Source: Clostridiales bacterium (lineage in GTDB: Bacteria; Bacillota; Clostridia; SK-Y3). From it: DNA of 64,000 nt. A program made the translations under genes and the position numbers. Location of the stretch: the NCBI GenBank assembly GCA_030156665.1, contig JASGMB010000002.1, positions 51,720 through 115,719 of the forward strand, in the 5' to 3' direction. Below the pieces are notes generated by a model. That model was given only the letters and a program-made list of their open reading frames with translations, was not told the origin of the DNA and made no database searches. This document shows positions 37,205 to 45,534 of the stretch, piece by piece (position 1 is the first letter of the stretch; every line of letters begins with the position of its first letter).

Positions 37205-38053
37205 ATGAGTAATCAATTAGCAATAATTAAGAAGGATACTGTAGATGTAGTAGCAGAAAAGATTAAGAAGCTACAAAATAGTAAAGAAATTCATTTCCCA
37301 GATAACTATTCACCGGATAATGCATTAAAAAGTGCATGGTTAATTTTGCAGGAAACACAGGATAGAAACGGTAAACCGGCACTAGAGGTATGTACTAAAG
37401 ATAGCATTGCAAATGCTTTACTTGATACTGTAATACAAGGATTATCTCCTGCTAAAAAGCAAGTGTATTATGTAGTTTATGGTAATAAACTACAGGCGAT
37501 GCGTTCATATTTCGGCACAATTGCAGTAACTAAAAAACTAAAAGGTGTAGAAGATATATTTGCACAGGTTATTTATGAAGGTGACGAGTTTGAATTTTCG
37601 ATTGAAAAAGGAGTAAAAAAAGTAGTAAAGCATAAGCAAACATTAGATAGTATCGATAATAACAAAATTGTTGGTGCATATGCAACTATCATTAAAGACG
37701 GTAAAGAATATACAGAAATTATGAGTAAGAAGCAAATTGATATGTCTTGGAGCAAGTCGAAGATGAAAGACAATAAAGTGCAAAAAGAGTTTCCGGAAGA
37801 AATGGCAAAGAGAACTGTAATTAATAGGCTTTGTAAATGGTTCGCTAATGTATCCGATGATAGCGATTTACTTATTGAATCTTATAATCGTACTACACAG
37901 GGAGAGTATCAAAGAGAAGATGAAGTAAAAGAAGAAATAAAGGCTAATGCTAACAAAGAAACACTAGACTTTGATGCTTCAAATGCTGTTGATGCTGAAA
38001 TCATAGAAGATGAACCAAGTAATAAAGAATTAGATTCGGAACCGGAGTTTTAA
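37205..38053 (+). CDS. recT: RecT family single-strand annealing protein
   Basis: A 282-residue RecT-type recombinase. The N-terminal half includes the family pattern NALLDTVIQGLSPAKKQVYYV and YFGTIAVTKK, then GAYATIIKDGKEYTEIMSKKQI and a C-terminal acidic tail. It anneals complementary single strands during phage replication or recombination. GGAGGTAATGTAA precedes the ATG and overlaps the end of the ATPase gene. Confidence 0.9.
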   Translation: MSNQLAIIKKDTVDVVAEKIKKLQNSKEIHFPDNYSPDNALKSAWLILQETQDRNGKPALEVCTKDSIANALLDTVIQGLSPAKKQVYYVVYGNKLQAMRSYFGTIAVTKKLKGVEDIFAQVIYEGDEFEFSIEKGVKKVVKHKQTLDSIDNNKIVGAYATIIKDGKEYTEIMSKKQIDMSWSKSKMKDNKVQKEFPEEMAKRTVINRLCKWFANVSDDSDLLIESYNRTTQGEYQREDEVKEEIKANANKETLDFDASNAVDAEIIEDEPSNKELDSEPEF

Positions 38054-38055
38054 AC

Positions 38056-38811
38056 ATGAATCTAAAAGTTATTGCTTCAAGCAGTAGGGGTAACTCCTAT
38101 GTCTTAGAGTCAAGCGGTAAGAAATTACTGCTTGATCTAGGGGTGAATATCAAAAAAATTAAAAATGCATTAGATTATGACCTTTCTAATGTCGTTGGTG
38201 CATTAGTGACCCACGAACATAAGGACCATTCAAAAGCGGTATTTGATGTAGCAAGATTAGGGATTGATGTTTATATAAGTTTGGGTACAAAGCAGTATAT
38301 TGAAGCAAATGTGGAAACGATAAGGTCGCACAGAATAAAAGTTGTAAAAGAAAAACAGCAGTTTACTGTAGGTCCGTTTTTAATACTTCCTTTTGACGTT
38401 CAACATGATGCGCAGGAACCGCTAGGGTACCTTATACAAGACACTAACACAAAAGAAAAACTACTTTTTGCTACAGATACATTTTATATTCGTTATAAGT
38501 TTCCCGGACTTCACTATATTATGGTTGAATGCAATTACTGCTACGATATTTTAATGGATAATATTGAAAACGGAAAGGTAACAGCGGCACAGAAAAACCG
38601 ATTACTAGAAAGTCATTTTTCATTAGATCATGTGCTAGAGTTTTTAAATGCAAATGATTTATCAGAGGTTAGAAAAATAATACTTATCCATCTGTCTGAT
38701 AGTAATTCTAATGCAAACGAGATGAAAAAAGAAGTATTTAAACTTACTGGTATTGAAACGGTAATTGCTGAAACTGAAAGTGAAATTAAGCTTGAATTAT
38801 ACTCATTTTAA
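38056..38811 (+). CDS. MBL-fold metallo-hydrolase (possible nuclease)
   Basis: A 251-residue metallo-beta-lactamase-fold protein. THEHKDHS supplies the zinc-binding His and Asp residues. VQHDAQEPLGYLI and FATDT follow, similar to the YycJ/WalJ group. In this operon position, two bases after recT, it may serve as the nuclease partner of the SbcC-like ATPase; this is inference. Confidence 0.85.
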   Translation: MNLKVIASSSRGNSYVLESSGKKLLLDLGVNIKKIKNALDYDLSNVVGALVTHEHKDHSKAVFDVARLGIDVYISLGTKQYIEANVETIRSHRIKVVKEKQQFTVGPFLILPFDVQHDAQEPLGYLIQDTNTKEKLLFATDTFYIRYKFPGLHYIMVECNYCYDILMDNIENGKVTAAQKNRLLESHFSLDHVLEFLNANDLSEVRKIILIHLSDSNSNANEMKKEVFKLTGIETVIAETESEIKLELYSF

Positions 38812-38823
38812 AATAAAGTAACC

Positions 38824-38852
38824 GAGGGTATGAGTCGCCCTTTCATACCCTC
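38824..38852. repeat. hairpin between MBL gene and LysM gene
   Basis: GAGGGTATGA and TCATACCCTC form a 10-bp stem with a 9-nt loop. No U-run. Confidence 0.45.
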
Positions 38853-38886
38853 AACTATGTAAATTTTACAAAAGGAGTGACAAAAC

Positions 38887-39180
38887 GTGAAACGCTTTAT
38901 TTTTCTGAGTCTTGTCCTTACCTTTTTTATCTATATTATATGCATAAATTTAAGTTTTATGCAAGAAAGTTTCGGAGCTAATAAATTTGATTCAAAACAA
39001 TACATAGAGTATGAAGTATTTGCAGGAGATACTTATTGGGATATTTGTAGTGCATATATGGATTTTGATTCTGAAAAAGATATTCGAAAGTTTATATATA
39101 AAGTTATTGAGATTAATGGTATTGAGCCAGAAGATTTAAAGGCAGGACAGATTATAAAGATACCCACAAAAGATAGATAA
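38887..39180 (+). CDS. membrane-anchored LysM protein, YneA-like
   Basis: A 97-residue protein with an N-terminal hydrophobic segment (about residues 3-24) and a single LysM domain (YEVFAGDTYWDICSAY ... DLKAGQIIKIPT). This arrangement and length match the SOS-induced division inhibitor YneA of Bacilli. Here it lies in the phage early operon, so it could delay host division, but a wall-binding role unrelated to division is possible. GTG start follows AAAGGAGTGA. Confidence 0.75.
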   Translation: MKRFIFLSLVLTFFIYIICINLSFMQESFGANKFDSKQYIEYEVFAGDTYWDICSAYMDFDSEKDIRKFIYKVIEINGIEPEDLKAGQIIKIPTKDR

Positions 39181-39202
39181 AAAAGAAGTGAGGTGAAACT
39201 GT

Positions 39203-40120
39203 ATGAGTGGAGCCCAAATACCTGGTGGTTATATATTGCTATCAAGAAAATTAATTAATAGTAGCATAATGAATAAGCCGCCACTCTACTTGAAAGTGTG
39301 GTTGTGGTTATTGCTCGAAGCTCAACATAGCGAATACAGAGGTTTAAAAAGAGGGCAGGTATTTGTCAATATTCCTGATCTTGTAAAAGCTATGTCTTAT
39401 AAAGTCGGGTATCGTACAGAATCACCTACAAAAAGACAAATTCAATGCGTTTTAGATTGGCTACGAAATCCAGACGATGGTAATGCGAACGGTACAATGA
39501 ACGAACCAATGATTGTTACAACGAAGGTTACAAGAGGCTTGCTTGTAACTATAGTAAAATACGATTATTATCAAGATTCTGAAAATTACGAACGTTCTAA
39601 CGAAAGTAACAATGACAGTAATACGACCGTTAAGCGAACGTTACGACAACGTTCCACTATAAACAAGAATGATAAAGAATGTAACAAGAATGATAAAAAA
39701 GATATTATATATAACATTTTAGAGCATTGGAACTCAAAGAAAATCGTTGTTCACAACAAAGGGACTAAAAAGTTTCAAAGCATACTACAAAGACTCAACA
39801 CTTTGCTTAAAGACTTTAGTGTAGATGAAATTAAGTTAGCAATAGACCGTTACGACAAGATGTTAAAAGATCAAAGTTATGTTTACTGCAGTTATATATG
39901 GAGTTTAGATGATTTTCTAGGAAGAGAAAGATTTACCGCATTTTTAAATGATGGTTCTAAATGGATTAATTATTTAAGGCATAAAGAAAAAAAAGTAGGG
40001 GGTGCTGTGGTAAATGGACCGGATAGACAAGATTCCACAAGAGATAATGAATCGAATAAAAACTATTCAAAATTCAAGTATGACCCAGAAAAAGGGATTG
40101 ACGAATCCGGTGTCTTTTGA
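39203..40120 (+). CDS. phage replication protein, winged-helix/DnaD-like
   Basis: A 305-residue protein whose N-terminus (PGGYILLSRKLINSSIM, then YLKVWLWLLLEAQ) is typical of phage replisome organisers. A charged linker and a helical C-terminal domain follow. It probably binds the origin and recruits the helicase loader. The next gene begins 107 bases before this one ends. Confidence 0.75.
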   Translation: MSGAQIPGGYILLSRKLINSSIMNKPPLYLKVWLWLLLEAQHSEYRGLKRGQVFVNIPDLVKAMSYKVGYRTESPTKRQIQCVLDWLRNPDDGNANGTMNEPMIVTTKVTRGLLVTIVKYDYYQDSENYERSNESNNDSNTTVKRTLRQRSTINKNDKECNKNDKKDIIYNILEHWNSKKIVVHNKGTKKFQSILQRLNTLLKDFSVDEIKLAIDRYDKMLKDQSYVYCSYIWSLDDFLGRERFTAFLNDGSKWINYLRHKEKKVGGAVVNGPDRQDSTRDNESNKNYSKFKYDPEKGIDESGVF

Positions 40121-40865
40121 TTGTTCTAAATGTAAAGACACAGAATGGCTACATACGATAGATGAATATGGAAGATTGGTGAGTATGCCTTGTGAGTGTC
40201 GCGAGAAAAAAATATATCTTAAAATTTTAGAAAAAAGTGGTATTTCACAAGAATTCCAAAAGATAGGATTTAAAGATTATCTTACAGAAAACAGACCGGA
40301 GATTGTAAGAATAGCAAAACAGGCTGCAATAGAATATGTAAAAAACTATGAAATCATAAAGGATAGTAAAGAAAACTCTATTTGTTTTTTAGCTAAAAAC
40401 AAAGATGGAATTGGAGCTGGAAAAACCCATTTATCTATTGCAATTGCAAATAATCTTATGGCAAGAAATATACCGGTTTTATATATGCCTTATCGAGAAG
40501 TAATGACACATCTAAAACAACTTCTTGCTTCCGGCAGAAGATATAACAAAGATGATGATGAAAATGAAGATTACAGAAAGGAAATAAACAGATATAAAAT
40601 TGCAAAAGTTTTATTGGTAGATGACTTATTTAAAGGCAAGATAAATGCAACTGACATAAATATTATGTTTGAGATTATAAACTATAGAAGCTTGAACCAA
40701 TTACCTATTATTGTGTCTAGCGAATTTAGCCAAAAAGGATTATTAGATTTTGACGTAGGAATAGGAAGTAGAATCATACATATGTGTAAGAAGTATTTAA
40801 TCGAATTCTATCTTACTCCGGAAGAAATCAAAAAGGGCATGACCCTTAATTATAGATTACTTTAA
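40014..40865 (+). CDS. DnaC-like helicase loader ATPase
   Basis: A 283-residue AAA+ protein. The N-terminus holds a probable zinc finger (CSKC at 37-40 and CEC at 60-62), followed by Walker A GAGKTHLS and Walker B KVLLVDDLFKG. DnaC/DnaI proteins load the replicative helicase. GGGGGTG lies upstream of the ATG. The long out-of-frame overlap with the preceding gene is unusual but both proteins look complete. Confidence 0.85.
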   Translation: MDRIDKIPQEIMNRIKTIQNSSMTQKKGLTNPVSFDCSKCKDTEWLHTIDEYGRLVSMPCECREKKIYLKILEKSGISQEFQKIGFKDYLTENRPEIVRIAKQAAIEYVKNYEIIKDSKENSICFLAKNKDGIGAGKTHLSIAIANNLMARNIPVLYMPYREVMTHLKQLLASGRRYNKDDDENEDYRKEINRYKIAKVLLVDDLFKGKINATDINIMFEIINYRSLNQLPIIVSSEFSQKGLLDFDVGIGSRIIHMCKKYLIEFYLTPEEIKKGMTLNYRLL

Positions 40866-40910
40866 GTTTCTTTTTAGTTATAAAAAATTTTTTTAAGGGG
40901 GATTTTTAAG

Positions 40911-41234
40911 ATGGGTATTGGGAATTTTGAGGAAAAATTATGCTTATCAAATGTTGCTTCTGGAAATTTAGAAAGAGAGTTTCAAAATATCTACAGGGAT
41001 ATTGTAGGTAGCTTAAAGCATGGAGAAAAGGCAAAGGTTACAATTAACCTTGACTTTTCAAGAGTTGCAAATACTGATACGATGATGAACTTAACTTATC
41101 AAATTACAGCTAAACTGCCACCAAAGAAAAAGGCCTCTGTATGTCAGATTACGGGAGATAACACTCTTAAAACTGATAAGGTAGAACAGCAAAAAATTAT
41201 TAATATGTCAATGATTGAAGGAGGTAAAAACTAA
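40911..41234 (+). CDS. phage protein upstream of DUF2303-like gene
   Basis: A 107-residue protein (GIGNFEEKLCLSNVASGNLE) rich in beta-type and lysine-rich segments. It overlaps the next gene by one base, so the two probably act together. No known function. Confidence 0.7.
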   Translation: MGIGNFEEKLCLSNVASGNLEREFQNIYRDIVGSLKHGEKAKVTINLDFSRVANTDTMMNLTYQITAKLPPKKKASVCQITGDNTLKTDKVEQQKIINMSMIEGGKN

Positions 41235-41947
41235 TGAGTGAGGTAAATGTAAATGTAACACCGGAAAATGGGGTGCTTAGGATTGAAAAAGCAGATTACC
41301 AAATTCATAGTTGGAATACAAGAAGATATAATATCACTTCAATGGATTCATTAATTGATGTTGTAAAAGCTAAAGGAAATAAGAAAAATTCTGTTATATT
41401 CCATAGTGATAATGAGGTTCAAATTATATTTGATGATTCTATTCAAGACAGACCGCAAGATATTGCTACATATCACTTTAAAAAATCATTTGAATTTAAT
41501 GATTGGTCAAAAGTATTTGGACAGAAATTATCACAAAAAGTGCTTGTAAACTTTTTAAAAACTAGAATCCCGGGGGAAGTAGAAGATATTGAAAATTTAA
41601 TTGCAAATATCCAAAAGCTAAAAATCGTAACCGAAATTATTGGTGATTATCAGTATGATGATAATAATAATGTATCATTCTTCTTTAAATCAAAAGATGG
41701 GGAAGGTAGCTGCTATTTACCAAAGTCATTTAATATTTTTATTCCAATTTTTAATGAATCTGATAATGTTTCTAAAATTGAGGTAGAACTTGAACTTATA
41801 AAACCAAAGAGTGAAAATGAAAAACCGGGCATTATCTTAACCTGTCCAAAACTTGAAAGGTATATAAAAAATGCAGTTGATTTTGAAATCGAGAAGATGA
41901 AAAAAGCACTAACAGGTTATTTAGTATTAGCAGGAAAAGGATTCTAA
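41234..41947 (+). CDS. DUF2303-like phage protein
   Basis: A 237-residue protein resembling the DUF2303 (YfdQ) group of prophage proteins in length, the N-terminal IDVVKAKGNKKNSVIFH-type segment and the FNDWSKVFGQKLSQK stretch. Function unknown. Stop-start overlap with the preceding small gene. Confidence 0.65.
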   Translation: MSEVNVNVTPENGVLRIEKADYQIHSWNTRRYNITSMDSLIDVVKAKGNKKNSVIFHSDNEVQIIFDDSIQDRPQDIATYHFKKSFEFNDWSKVFGQKLSQKVLVNFLKTRIPGEVEDIENLIANIQKLKIVTEIIGDYQYDDNNNVSFFFKSKDGEGSCYLPKSFNIFIPIFNESDNVSKIEVELELIKPKSENEKPGIILTCPKLERYIKNAVDFEIEKMKKALTGYLVLAGKGF

Positions 41948-41990
41948 TATACAAAAGCTAAAGAGAAACTTAAATGAAATATAAAAATAA

Positions 41991-42022
41991 ATAGTGCCTG
42001 TACACTTTTGTATAGGCACTAT
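41991..42022 (+). terminator. hairpin after DUF2303-like gene
   Basis: A 14-bp stem (ATAGTGCCTGTACA with TGTATAGGCACTAT, one wobble) encloses CTTT. No strong U-run follows, so it may be an attenuator or processing site. Confidence 0.5.
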
Positions 42023-42037
42023 ATAAAAGGTGATGTT

Positions 42038-42220
42038 ATGAGTGAAGTTAAAATCATTACCGCATACGATATTAAAAATGCAGAACCAGACAAAAAATGC
42101 AACATAATAAAAGATATCATAAGAGGAAATTTAAAATACAGCATATCAGAAAGTGATTTTAAAGAGATCAAAGGAGAGCAGGTACCTTTTGAAACCGAAA
42201 GAACATTAGATGATATTTAA
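42038..42220 (+). CDS. small phage protein (60 aa)
   Basis: ATG at 42038 follows AAAAGGTGAT. The product starts MSEVKIITAYDIKNAEPDKK and is acidic. No family recognised. Confidence 0.6.
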   Translation: MSEVKIITAYDIKNAEPDKKCNIIKDIIRGNLKYSISESDFKEIKGEQVPFETERTLDDI

Positions 42221-42231
42221 GGCGTGATTAC

Positions 42232-42501
42232 ATGGAAGAACGTGAAAAAACTGCATATAAGATAAAAGAAAGAGCAAAGCAAATTGTAACACATGGCACT
42301 AAACTGAATTTCAATGAAGAATGGACAAAGAAATATTTTGATCCTTTTGGTAAGGGACTTAACGAAGAAGAAGCACTACTGTTACATGATTTGGTACAAC
42401 TGTTTATAGATTATCTGGTATATGGATTTTATAGTAAAGAGCAAACCAAAAAAATGGCAGAAGGTTATTTTAAATCTTTTATGAGTGGGAGATACGGTTA
42501 A
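42232..42501 (+). CDS. phage protein (89 aa)
   Basis: A helical protein (EEREKTAYKIKERAKQIVTH; EALLLHDLVQLFIDYLVYGF) of unknown function in the early operon. Confidence 0.65.
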   Translation: MEEREKTAYKIKERAKQIVTHGTKLNFNEEWTKKYFDPFGKGLNEEEALLLHDLVQLFIDYLVYGFYSKEQTKKMAEGYFKSFMSGRYG

Positions 42502-42527
42502 CAGAAAGAATAATGGAGGTGCAGATT

Positions 42528-42639
42528 ATGGCTAAGAAAAAATTTGCACCAAAGATAAGTAATGAATGTTATAGTTGCAAAAGATATAAAGTTAAATGAA
42601 AAGGCAGGTTTAGTTTGTTGCCATGTTTGGCTTATATAG
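42528..42639 (+). pseudogene. small zinc-finger gene, apparently frameshifted
   Basis: ATG with GGAGGTG upstream encodes MAKKKFAPKISNECYSCKRY before a stop at 42597. In the next frame KAGLVCCHVWLI continues with a second Cys pair to a stop near 42637. Together they look like one small CxxC...CC protein broken by a one-base change. Could also be a genuine 23-codon product. Confidence 0.35.
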
Positions 42640-42687
42640 AAATAGAAAACATAAATTAAAGTATGGATTAGTGGAGGGGTGTAGCTA

Positions 42688-42894
42688 TTGAAGTGTTCTT
42701 ATTGTGAAAAAGAAGTTACAGGAGAAGTAAAGAAGGTTGGACCCGATTTGGTTTATTGTTCAAATAAATGTTTTGTCTTTGATAGTCTTGCAAAATATCC
42801 GGATACTTCTTTAGCTGATATGTTAAAAACTATGCACCCTAAGGTGTATGAGGAGTTTTCGGAACAGATAATTGTTATTGGTATTAAGCACTAA
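42688..42894 (+). CDS. small zinc-binding phage protein (68 aa)
   Basis: TTG start with GGAGGGGTG upstream. CSYC near the N-terminus and YCSNKC further on form a likely zinc site, followed by a helical tail. Function unknown. Confidence 0.6.
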   Translation: MKCSYCEKEVTGEVKKVGPDLVYCSNKCFVFDSLAKYPDTSLADMLKTMHPKVYEEFSEQIIVIGIKH

Positions 42895-42926
42895 ACATGG
42901 ATTTAGCAGAAAGGAGATAGAAATGT

Positions 42927-43067
42927 ATGCAAATTATTTTACTGGATAAAAGAGATTTTTGGAATGATTTTAGTGGCAAGGTAATTGCGGAAACGGATAA
43001 AGAAATAGACTTGCATGATATTTTGATGATTAATGGAAAAACTTATTCAAGAAGAATTGGTCGTTGA
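42927..43067 (+). CDS. small phage protein (46 aa)
   Basis: ATG preceded by AAAGGAGATAG. The product is MQIILLDKRDFWNDFSGKVI and onward. No homology recognised. Confidence 0.45.
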   Translation: MQIILLDKRDFWNDFSGKVIAETDKEIDLHDILMINGKTYSRRIGR

Positions 43068-43097
43068 GAAACAAAAAGAAAGCGAGAATGAGGAAGA

Positions 43098-43280
43098 ATG
43101 AACGGTTATTATTGTTTAAACTGCGGTGAAAAATTAAAACAACTTAGCATGAATCTAAGTACCGATAAATACGAATGTCCAAAATGTTGTACAACATGGT
43201 ATAGGGTAAGACATATCATCGTTGAGTGGGTGGAAGGAGAAAAAAGGAAGGCGAGGATGAGGAAGAGTAATGAAAATTAA
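43098..43280 (+). CDS. zinc-ribbon phage protein (60 aa)
   Basis: Two Cys pairs (CLNC and CPKCC) 20 or so residues apart make a zinc ribbon, followed by a basic tail. The leader GAATGAGGAAGA recurs before the next gene, suggesting local duplication of a ribosome-binding region. Confidence 0.6.
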   Translation: MNGYYCLNCGEKLKQLSMNLSTDKYECPKCCTTWYRVRHIIVEWVEGEKRKARMRKSNEN

Positions 43281-43710
43281 ATTTAGAGTATGGGACAAGA
43301 AAAATAACAGAATGATTACGCCTAAAAAATTCACAACAATTAAACCTGTGATTGACTTTAATGGGAATTTAGGGGTTATGGATACATATAAAAATTGGCA
43401 TTGGCACGGTATAGTTCCAGAAGATGAATATGAACTTATGCTTTTTACAGGCTTACTAGATAAAAATGACAGAGAAATTTATGAAGGAGATATTTTAAAA
43501 GATACTGATAATGAAATTTATTATGTTGATTTTATTAGAGGGTGTTTCTATCTAAAAACCAATTATAAAAGTTTTCCTCATCTTGGATGGACAGAATGGC
43601 TGCCTATGTGCGAGATAGATAGATTAGTAAATCCAACGGAATTTGAAATAATTGGGAATATCTATGAAAATCCAGAGTTACTGGGAGGTAAACAGATTGA
43701 TGGCAACTGA
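43270..43710 (+). CDS. YopX family phage protein
   Basis: A 146-residue YopX-type protein: KIKFRVWDKKNNRM at the start, LMLFTGLLDKNDREIYEGDI in the middle, and FEIIGNIYENPELL at the end are the family signatures. YopX is common in Firmicute phages with unknown function. It overlaps both neighbours by about 11 bases. Confidence 0.88.
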   Translation: MKIKFRVWDKKNNRMITPKKFTTIKPVIDFNGNLGVMDTYKNWHWHGIVPEDEYELMLFTGLLDKNDREIYEGDILKDTDNEIYYVDFIRGCFYLKTNYKSFPHLGWTEWLPMCEIDRLVNPTEFEIIGNIYENPELLGGKQIDGN

Positions 43711-43870
43711 AAAGCAAATAGACTATATTAAAAGCTTGTATGAAAAATTAGGGCAAGAAGCGGAAGACGATATTTACAATTTGTCTAATGTAGAAGCGTC
43801 TGAAAGAATTAAAGAACTAAAGCAAATGCAAGATAAAGAAAGCGGTACAGATAATTGTTATTGGTATTAA
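43700..43870 (+). CDS. small phage protein (56 aa)
   Basis: ATG at 43700 follows GGGAGGT. Sequence ATEKQIDYIKSLYEKLGQEA resembles helix-hairpin segments found at the ends of phage recombination proteins. Function unknown. Confidence 0.55.
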   Translation: MATEKQIDYIKSLYEKLGQEAEDDIYNLSNVEASERIKELKQMQDKESGTDNCYWY

Positions 43871-43894
43871 ATAAAGCTATGTGGAGGTTGCGAT

Positions 43895-44061
43895 ATGGAC
43901 TATAAAAAATGTGGAAAACATTACAGGAAAAATTAGAAATAGATACTTTGTATGCAATACAAAAAGAGAATCAAGATATGAAAACAGCGTTTGAAATTGT
44001 GAAACAACAAATATTTGATATTGAGATAGAAAATGCTGAGCAGGACTATATAGTAGATTAG
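43895..44061 (+). pseudogene. small helical phage gene, apparently frameshifted in an A-run
   Basis: The ATG with GGAGG at 43895 reads MDYKK then leaves frame. One extra A in the six-A run at 43903-43908 would join it to MWKTLQEKLEIDTL and a helical protein ending at 44061. The downstream part has no ribosome binding site of its own. Either a real indel or a sequencing error. Confidence 0.45.
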
Positions 44062-44073
44062 GGAGGGTTTCTT

Positions 44074-44208
44074 ATGGAGATTTTAGAATTTATTTTTCAG
44101 GACTTTTGGCACTGGTTAGGAACGGCAGGACTTTTAGCGATAGTAGTATCACCATTAATTAAAATCAATTTTAACATAAACAGCAACAGAAGTCGCCCAC
44201 TTCTGTAA
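44074..44208 (+). CDS. small membrane phage protein (44 aa)
   Basis: GGAGGG precedes the ATG. One hydrophobic segment (HWLGTAGLLAIVVSPLI) suggests a single-pass membrane peptide. Similar short peptides are frequent in phage early operons. Confidence 0.55.
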   Translation: MEILEFIFQDFWHWLGTAGLLAIVVSPLIKINFNINSNRSRPLL

Positions 44209-44215
44209 GTGGGTG
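44194..44215. repeat. hairpin resembling an IS200/IS605-type end
   Basis: CGCCCACTT and AAGTGGGTG form a 9-bp stem (one wobble) around a 4-nt loop, followed by GATGAATG. Subterminal hairpins like this occur in IS200/IS605-family elements, but no tnpA or tnpB is nearby. Confidence 0.35.
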
Positions 44216-44406
44216 ATGAATGTTGCTTGATAAATTCTTCCTTTATAGAATTAGCAAGTAATGTAATTGTTATTGATTTTCCGCTTGATGATATGATAGA
44301 GGCATTTGAAATTTACAAGAAAAATAATGATTTATCATGGTCTACAAGTTATGTAAAGAATGGGTTGATATACAGTATAATAATAAGAACAGTAGAAAAG
44401 GAATGA
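44209..44406 (+). CDS. doubtful small protein (65 aa)
   Basis: An AT-rich frame starting GTG within the hairpin and lacking a ribosome binding site. The C-terminal half (MIEAFEIYKKNNDLSWSTSY) looks protein-like. It may be a degraded gene fragment. Confidence 0.35.
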   Translation: MGDECCLINSSFIELASNVIVIDFPLDDMIEAFEIYKKNNDLSWSTSYVKNGLIYSIIIRTVEKE

Positions 44407-44411
44407 TAAAT

Positions 44412-45377
44412 ATGAAAGTAAAATTATTTACACATAATGATTTAGATGGAATAGGTTGTGCAATTTTAGGAAAATTAGCATTTAATGATATTGATATAGA
44501 ATACTGTAATTATGATGATATTAACACAAAGATTCAAGATTTTTATAATAATTTAGAAGATGAAAAATATGAACGAATTTTTATAACTGATATTTCAGTT
44601 AACGAAGAAGTGGCTAAAGATATAGATGGCGATTATGATTTGAGTGAAAAAATATTATTGTTAGACCATCATACAACTGCTAAATGGTTAAACAAATACG
44701 ATTGGGCAGAGGTAATTGAGAGTACAGTATTATTACACGATTACAATAAATCAGAAGTTACAGAAAAAGTTTCAGGAACATATTTATTTTTTATTGAATT
44801 GCTAAAAAATGATTATTTAAATATTGATTATAAAACATATCAATTATACTTGTCGTTTGTAGATATGGTTAGAAAATATGACACATGGTTGTGGAAAACA
44901 AAATATAATGATGAACAACCTAAAATGTGGAATGATTTATTTTATATTATGGGGAGAGATGAATTTGTTGAAACTATAATATATAGATTGACACACTATA
45001 ATGTGTTTGATTTTTGCGATATTGATTTGCAATTATTGAAATATAAACAAAGAGAAATTGATACTTATATTAAAAAGAAACAAGAACAAATTATAGAAAA
45101 AGATATATTAGGATATAAAGCAGGCATCGTGTTTGCTGAACAATTCATTAGTGAGTTAGGTAATAAATTAGCAGAACAAAATCCACAATATGATTTTATT
45201 GTTATTATTAATGTCGGAAATATGACAGTAAGCTATCGTGGTGTAAAGGATAACATTGATTTAGGAAAAGATATTGCAACGGTGTTTGGTGGAGGTGGTC
45301 ATTTAAAAGCTGCGGGAAGCCCTATAGATAATAGTGTTAGAGGAGATTTAATTAATAAATTATTTAAGTTAAAATAA
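44412..45377 (+). CDS. DHH/DHHA1 family phosphoesterase (NrnB-like)
   Basis: A 321-residue DHH protein: FTHNDLDGIGCAI (motif I), ITDIS (II), LLDHHTTA (III) and the DHHA1 motif FGGGGHLKAAGS near the C-terminus. Cellular relatives hydrolyse short oligoribonucleotides or linear dinucleotides. It is distinct from the chromosomal nrnA upstream. The gene is notably AT-rich relative to neighbours and follows an IS-like hairpin, so it may be a later acquisition. ATG at 44412 is preferred over one 9 bases earlier for spacing from AAAAGGA. Confidence 0.85.
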   Translation: MKVKLFTHNDLDGIGCAILGKLAFNDIDIEYCNYDDINTKIQDFYNNLEDEKYERIFITDISVNEEVAKDIDGDYDLSEKILLLDHHTTAKWLNKYDWAEVIESTVLLHDYNKSEVTEKVSGTYLFFIELLKNDYLNIDYKTYQLYLSFVDMVRKYDTWLWKTKYNDEQPKMWNDLFYIMGRDEFVETIIYRLTHYNVFDFCDIDLQLLKYKQREIDTYIKKKQEQIIEKDILGYKAGIVFAEQFISELGNKLAEQNPQYDFIVIINVGNMTVSYRGVKDNIDLGKDIATVFGGGGHLKAAGSPIDNSVRGDLINKLFKLK

Positions 45378-45402
45378 AATTTTTGATAAGGTGATGGATA
45401 TT

Positions 45403-45534
45403 ATGTCTGAATATGGATTAAAGAATAAATTCATTCGTGGAGAAGATTTTGAACCGGGAATGTATGCAAAAAATCGAATTAAGAAACAGGAGTATAATGG
45501 CAAAACAAAAGAAAAAAATTCTAAAAACGGATGA
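45403..45534 (+). CDS. small phage protein (43 aa)
   Basis: ATG with AAGGTGATGG upstream. The product begins SEYGLKNKFIRGEDFEPGMY and is very basic at its end. It overlaps the next start. Unknown function. Confidence 0.45.
   Translation: MSEYGLKNKFIRGEDFEPGMYAKNRIKKQEYNGKTKEKNSKNG

Noticed and set aside
44194..44215. complete IS200/IS605 element
   Set aside because: Only a hairpin is seen; there is no tnpA, tnpB or second end.
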